A stretch of 64,000 nucleotides of DNA, taken from contig JAMKCF010000007.1 of assembly GCA_023634235.1 (NCBI GenBank), forward strand, positions 3,700,001 to 3,764,000, given 5' to 3'. This DNA is from Pisaster brevispinus. Lineage: Eukaryota; Echinodermata; Asteroidea; Forcipulatida; Asteriidae. This document shows, piece after piece, positions 60,301-64,000 of the stretch. Position numbers and translations under genes: made by a program. A model generated the notes under the pieces. It was given only the letters and a program-made list of their open reading frames with translations, was not told the origin of the DNA and ran no database searches. Position 1 is the first letter of the stretch; each line of letters begins with the position of its first letter.

Positions 60301-62792
60301 TTATTCTGGTAAGCAAAATTTTAATGTGCTTAGCAATTTTTTGTGCTTAAGCAGCTCTATGAAATTGGACCCTGTTTCTAACGATGACTAGCTTACAGTT
60401 TGATGGCAGCATAATTTAACTCACGTCATATTTCGATTTTGGAGGAAGCCCCTGGGCCAGACGGATCTCATTCTCCACCTCTTGCTCCGCCTTCTTTCTT
60501 GCCTCCTGGCGTTCGCGCTTTTCTTTATCCAGTCGCTCTTTCTCGATCTTCTTCTGCTTTGAGCGCTCCATACTGTCCAACCCTTCCCGTATCCAAGCTG
60601 GAAGCATCTTACGCTTGACAGCATCTGTAAGTAAAACTAGTTCTTTGAGAGGTACGATATTCCATTTCATGAGGCGAAGCCGAGTGAGATGGAAAAGCAA
60701 GGTTTTACTGATTAATTATATTCTGCGAGAATGCATGAACGAAACGCATTCAATGAGTGTCCCCCAATCAAGACTACTATTGGTCTAGAGATGAAGCCCG
60801 GACTCTTAAGGCAGTATCCAAATTGGAGGTTACAGCTACGGCTACGACTGTTGCTCAGGACATCCTTTACTTGCAAGATTCATGATGTGGTGATCCAGCC
60901 ATAGCCGTAGCTGTAGCCGCCAACTCTGACATGGCCTCAACCTAACCCTAACCTTAAATGTTACACATCGAGTGGTTGGCAGCCCATCGCACTTACCAAG
61001 TTCCGCCGCTGCGGCCAACGCCTCCTTATCCTCGCCACTGTGTCTTGGGTAGCTCCGCCGATTATGTCTGTCCTCGACGTAGTTGCCGTGTCTGTCCATT
61101 CTCATCATGTGATCCACGTGAGGCGGCATCCCTCGTCCGTTGTCGCGATTATGATGTTGATTATCTGTGTGGGGGTCTTGGTGCCAGTCCTGTTTGTAAA
61201 AGTAGTCTTGGGTTGGCGCATAACCCTGTGTGAAAGACGACATAGTTAATTAGTCAAGTTTAGTTATCTTTTTAAACATGCACATCTTTCGTGAAATTTC
61301 CTTATATAACTGATAAAGAATAGCTAGTGGCTTGACCTTTTGACCCTAGCAGAGTCTTTCTCAAAGACTACAAAGTCTTTGCTGGGGTTAAAACGTCAGG
61401 CCACTAACTATTTTTTGCATTTATACCATCTGATAGGTAAGCAGTTTTTAACAGCTAGTTCCATTTTCCAATTTATTCGACTAGAGAATCAACATGCTTG
61501 CTTTCAGCTGATATCACAGTAATGTGTTCATGAAAATAGCTACCTTTTAAAAAAAAAGATTCAAAACAGGTCAGGATTTTCCTTAACCCTCCTACTGTTT
61601 GACCATTCCATATCATCTGAGTAGTTTTGAATGATAAACCATGCAGCCTGCAATATGACATCATGTGGTGAATGCTTATAGTCAACCCTCCTACAGTCTG
61701 GCCTTTCAATATCTTCCATTGCGGTTTCAAATGATAGATAAAACTATACCAGCCTGCGATATGATATCCAAGTTGTGAATGCATCTAAACAGTATACGGT
61801 CAACCCTCCTACCCTTAGACCTTTCAATATCATCCACTGTGGTTTTGATTGGTGGATAAAATATGCCAGCGTGCAATATGATACCATGTAGAGAATGCAT
61901 TTACACAGTGCATTCATATACACAGTTGCACAGTTGCGCAGTTGTGCCATCATACGCAACATGTGTAGTTGAATGGTTTCAGAGTCAGTTAAATATTACA
62001 AGGCCAAATTGACGGCTACAGCTGTGTCTATGGCTGGATCGCCGCATCATCATGCAGGGAAGTAAAGAGCGTCCTCGGCAACACCCTTAGCAAGAGTCGT
62101 AGCCAAAGCCACCAATACAGGTACAGTATGTGAGTAGGAGGATTAAGTAAGCAAACTGAACAACCTTGGGTTTTTTTCAAACAAATCCAGACACCAAGTG
62201 TCTGGCTGAAACTCAGCTTCATAGACGATTATACTTACCTCTTCTTGGTACATCTCTTGATGATGTGGGGGAGGTTGAGAATGAAAGTGCTGATATGGAT
62301 CCCCATGGTCAAGAGGTTCTTGCTTCTTATCCGCAGGGCGTGGCTGGTTGTTGTAGTCATAGGGATGATTCGGGGAATCCAAGTGGCTTGACTCGGACTT
62401 GATGGCCGCCATGCCGTGGTTATGCTCGAAGGTCAGCGGAGCAACATGGCCGTTCCCGTGGCTGTTCCCGTGGCTGTTCCCGTGGCCGTAATCGAAGGTC
62501 TGCACCGCGGGCTTCTCCTCGGGGGGAGGAGGGTGATGCGGGGAGGACTGATTCAGAAGAGGCGGCGGAGGCGGGAGGCGAGGGGGAGGATGGAGTGGAG
62601 GGGGTGGGAGATGGTGAGGTGGAGGGTGATGCATAGAGGGCATCATGGGGAATTTGGGGTCGTGGGGATGCCCAGGGGGTGGTATATGGGCATGATGGGT
62701 TTCCCAGTTGTCACGGTGGAAGAAACCTTGAGGAGGAGGAGGAGGAGGCTGGTGGTGGATTACCAGTTCCTCTCGGTTCCACGAACCAGGTC
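53313..62792 (-). CDS. PNISR: PNISR gene, arginine/serine-rich nuclear protein (8 exons, 5' partial)
   Basis: PNN-interacting serine/arginine-rich protein of nuclear speckles, associated with splicing factors (family knowledge). Eight exons give 836 residues. In order: a Pro/His-rich N-terminal region (1-184), a Tyr/His-rich segment, the hallmark DAVKRKMLPAWIREGLDSME (from residue 261), a Lys/Glu coiled coil, an acidic stretch, the KELMVETLVTVTSEEIRAVA helix, SSTSALASITGLG, an acidic linker with DSDDELRVSIREKHRAW, and a 343-codon terminal exon dominated by RS dipeptides. The WIREGL, VTxEEI and SALASxTGLG blocks and their order match human PNISR (about 805 aa). The human N-terminus (MWDQGGQPWQQ) is absent, so exons lie beyond 64000. 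Confidence 0.92.
55181..55550 (+). mobile_element. SINE-L copy beside a PNISR splice donor
   Basis: Head ttcatggccaagtggtcaag, B box gggttcgagtcctggtct, full body with ccagtgttttctggtatagt, and end gcgctatataagaactgcg. It is antisense to PNISR, and its 3' end is about 10 bp from the donor of the exon at 55562. Confidence 0.85.
55562..55705 (-). CDS. PNISR: PNISR exon g
   Basis: Acceptor ttgtccctcag, donor gtaatgat. GGLTSYDSDSDDGSGTEEED then KENDSDDELRVSIREKHRAW. Human has GGLGGYGSGDSEDE and DTDDEELRHRIRQKQEAF. A tRNA-derived SINE ends about 10 bp below its donor. Confidence 0.93.
55922..55946. repeat. Poly-T run (25 T) in a PNISR intron
   Basis: Uninterrupted T run. On the minus strand it is poly-A, and the surrounding sequence shows no retroposed gene. 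Other long homopolymers are poly-C at 3303-3322 and shorter C runs near 9243, 33846 and 36376. Confidence 0.85.
56802..56861 (-). CDS. PNISR: PNISR exon f (60 nt)
   Basis: Acceptor gtgacactaaag, donor gtgagtgt. Short exon reading AQTKVLSVSSTSALASITGL, matching human QSSALASLTGLG. Phase 1 at both ends, so it could be skipped without a frameshift. Confidence 0.9.
   Translation of the reverse strand, partial: PRPRCCQCPPRPHWRPSQD
57715..58080. mobile_element. Foldback MITE, tagtagtaaac family
   Basis: Left arm tagtagtaaacctgcgggta with cttttgggagaggtgttggt; right arm gccaacacttctcccaaaag with gacccgcaagtttactacta. A shared core, tactgttggaaacgttgaga, occurs in both copies. In a PNISR intron. 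Confidence 0.75.
59105..59216 (-). CDS. PNISR: PNISR exon e
   Basis: Acceptor ttgacaatag, donor gtaggtat. MMKVKELMVETLVTVTSEEI then RAVAEEVYKREKIKAKQ. Human reads LTEILLDVTDEEIYYVAKDAHRKATKAPAKQ. Confidence 0.92.
59310..59560 (+). mobile_element. SINE-K copy
   Basis: Leading block gcatcccctcaagacgatct through aaatagggaaaccaccaaca, then head gatacctcagttggtagagt and B box gttggttcaagtcccgctcc. Inside a PNISR intron, antisense to the gene. Shorter B-box remnants of the family lie at 10195-10235 and 39150-39185. Confidence 0.75.
59655..59837 (-). CDS. PNISR: PNISR exon d (acidic)
   Basis: Acceptor gatgattacag, donor gtgagaca. Sixty-one codons in phase 0: DSDQESETSVTSEVSDDEEE, then a Glu-rich run and PKTQEEKRLEM. 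Corresponds to the human acidic segment DSDEEEEDTEN before EEEKEYQMM. Confidence 0.9.
59978..60376. repeat. 400-bp foldback made of two inverted MITE copies
   Basis: Copy 1 (59978-60168) holds taccagccaaaatatcatga and aactggtatcctg; copy 2 (60181-60376) holds gcaggataccagtcacaaat and catggtagtttggctggtaa in the opposite direction. Outer ends read ccgaatttcatggagct and gctctatgaaattgg, with repeated tgcttaagcag motifs. It lies just downstream of a PNISR donor. Confidence 0.75.
60425..60624 (-). CDS. PNISR: PNISR exon c (WIREGL hallmark)
   Basis: Acceptor tttacttacag, donor gtgagtta. DAVKRKMLPAWIREGLDSME, then a Lys/Arg/Glu coiled coil to GLPPKSKYD. Human reads DAVKRRTLPAWIREGLEKME, which makes this the firmest family match. 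A 400-bp foldback element starts about 50 bp below its donor. Confidence 0.95.
60997..61225 (-). CDS. PNISR: PNISR exon b
   Basis: Acceptor ctttcacacag, donor gtaagtgc. GYAPTQDYFYKQDWHQDPHT then RHSGEDKEALAAAAEL. Ends in phase 1, completing the aspartate that begins the hallmark block. An open frame extends to an upstream ATG, but the acceptor and phase favour starting at GYAPTQ. Confidence 0.85.
61575..61975. repeat. Diverged tandem repeat, about 100-118-bp unit
   Basis: The anchor aaccctcctac recurs at 61585, 61684 and 61802, followed each time by a gacctttcaatatcatcca-like block and a vowel-rich linker. A related pair is at 51415-51630. In a PNISR intron. Confidence 0.75.
62239..62792 (-). 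CDS. PNISR: PNISR exon a (Pro/His-rich)
   Basis: Acceptor gcttctttag, donor gtaagtat. 554 nt entering in phase 1. Low-complexity: PPPPPPQGFFHRDNWE, HHPPPHHLPPPPLHPPP, then GHGNSHGNSHGNGH encoded by a 12-bp tandem repeat near 62456-62490, and QPPPHHQEMYQEE. Human PNISR has a comparable Pro-rich region (PPHPPPDQPWMPPTPGP). Confidence 0.85.
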
Positions 62793-62929
62793 CTAAAGAA
62801 GCAAATTATAATAATATTAATATGAACTTATGAAGTGCACTTTCTATTCTAACGTAATATTACTCAAGGGGCTACAGAGAAAGATTCTGCAAAATATCAA
62901 AGCTCACTACAGAAAATTACACTCATCAA

Positions 62930-63333
62930 CATGAATGTTAGTAACTTGCAGTAAACAGGAAGTTTCTTAATTTGTGTTTGAAATCTGTTGAGAGAGCGAG
63001 TGTTTCTTAGGGCCATGTCACACGAGGCAATTTACAGGCAACCATCTCCATAAAGAAAAGTCATTCACATTTCAATGTTCATTATATATTTTTCTTGGGG
63101 ATCATAAGACATTGTTTGAAAAATGACTCATGTGCTACCAAAAAGGTCCTGTAGCATGCACTGCACTTGGTTGCCTCCAAGTTGCCTGGAAAAGTTGCCC
63201 CGTGTGACAAGGCCCTTAGGTCACTGGGCAGATTGTTCCACAAGACTGGTGCAAAGCAAGAGAAGACATGATCACCATCAACCCGTGTGTAGAAGGTGCT
63301 CGTTGTAGCCGCCACCAGACAGTAACCCAACAC
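62930..63333 (-). mobile_element. LINE relic split by a MITE
   Basis: The first part (63219-63333) reads DGDHVFSCFAPVLWNNLPSD. After the inserted element at 63007-63218, the homology resumes as TRSLNRFQTQIKKLPVY (about 62945-63000). This matches the LWxxLPxxLR...SLxxFKxxLK order of non-LTR reverse-transcriptase ends. Degenerate, no intact gene. Confidence 0.65.
63007..63218. mobile_element. MITE with GGGCC-TGTCACACG termini
   Basis: Left end TTAGGGCCATGTCACACGAG (63007) and right end complement TTGCCCCGTGTGACAAGGCC (63195-63214) form inverted repeats of about 24 bp around 160 bp with no coding frame. The flanks belong to one LINE fragment, which fixes the borders. Confidence 0.75.
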
Positions 63334-63845
63334 CCAACCTGTTGGACTCTGATTATGTTGGTATGCCTGATCACATGTAAAGCATAATCAGTTTACTAGT
63401 GCAGTCCTCAGTCCAACACCATACAGTAACTCGACACCCAAACTGTTGGACTCTGATTATGGTGGTATGCCTGATCCCATGTAAAGCATAATCAGTTTAC
63501 TAGTGCAGTCCTCAGTCCAACACCATACAGTAACCCAACACCCAAACGATGCACTCTGATTATGGTGGTATGCCTGATCCCATGTAAAGCATGATCAGTT
63601 TACTAGTGCAGTCCTCAGTCCAACACCTTATCAGTAACTCAACACACAAACTGTTGGACTCTGATTATGGTGGTATGTTTGATCCCATGTAAAGCATCAT
63701 CAGTTTACTAGTGCAGTCCTTAGTTCAACACTATACAGTAAATCAATATTCCAAACTGTTGGACTCTAATTATGTTGGTATGCCTGATCCCAAGTAAAGC
63801 ATTTATAATCAGTTTACTAGTGCAGTCCTCAGTCCAACAAACAAA
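63330..63845. repeat. Tandem array, about 104-bp unit, 5 copies
   Basis: The anchor ggactctgattatg recurs at 63344, 63448, (63551), 63656 and 63761, i.e. every 103-105 bp, with aatcagtttactagtgcagt in each unit. Confidence 0.9.
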
Positions 63846-64000
63846 CCATTCTGTTGGAGGTTGACGTCTACGTGTGTACATGTAAATGAAAAAAGATCCA
63901 ACAACAGACTTGTTCAGCTGTGAGATTACTGACATAATGCTACAAATACTGGACTTGGGGGCTGATGGTTCAGTAGGAACATGTATATTGAGCCCTTGTT

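Larger units (their letters stand above)
62793..64000. other. PNISR intron (partial)
   Basis: Contains a LINE reverse-transcriptase relic interrupted by a MITE (about 62930-63333) and a tandem array with units of about 104 bp (63330-63845). No PNISR N-terminal exon is visible. Confidence 0.7.

Noticed and set aside
62416..62796. 126-aa plus-strand open frame
   Set aside because: Antisense of the Pro/His-rich PNISR exon.

Overview
This is animal nuclear DNA: short protein-coding exons with GT/AG borders sit in long introns filled with tRNA-derived SINEs, foldback elements (MITEs), minisatellites and LINE scraps. There is no prokaryotic organisation. The three genes are clear orthologues of vertebrate genes with well-conserved splice phases. 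The SINE and foldback content looks like a marine invertebrate deuterostome, most likely an echinoderm such as a sea star. That taxonomic guess is an inference from repeat style and protein similarity recalled from memory; no database search was run.

Layout. (1) About 1-30,169, plus strand: DPY19L3, a C-mannosyltransferase of the ER membrane. The first exon or exons lie outside the window. Fifteen exons encode 646 residues to the stop codon. (2) 30,170-33,251: gap between two convergent genes, holding repeats. (3) 33,252-47,137, minus strand: CCDC174, complete in ten exons (513 residues), including a 13-codon first exon at 47,099-47,137 found by splice logic. A 170-codon basic open frame of unknown origin (44,301-44,813) is nested in its first intron. 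(4) 47,138-53,312: intergenic, repeat-bearing. (5) 53,313 to beyond 64,000, minus strand: PNISR, a nuclear arginine/serine-rich protein. Eight exons and the C-terminal RS domain are present; the N-terminal exons lie outside the window.

CCDC174 and PNISR are both nuclear RNA-processing-associated proteins in vertebrates. DPY19L3 acts in protein glycosylation. Nothing in the sequence suggests that the three work in one pathway; the linkage looks like ordinary genome neighbourhood.

The non-genic interest is the repeat layer. It includes at least four tRNA-derived SINE families and a LINE reverse-transcriptase relic split by a foldback element. There is also a TTAA-flanked piggyBac-like MITE, a 136-bp near-perfect palindrome, two tandem arrays with units of about 104-108 bp, and a G-rich 7-bp minisatellite. 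An inverted SINE pair brackets a DPY19L3 exon. I found no convincing new biological system. The best leads at gene level are a possible alternative 3' exon of PNISR and a triplicated FAPPxxY motif in CCDC174.
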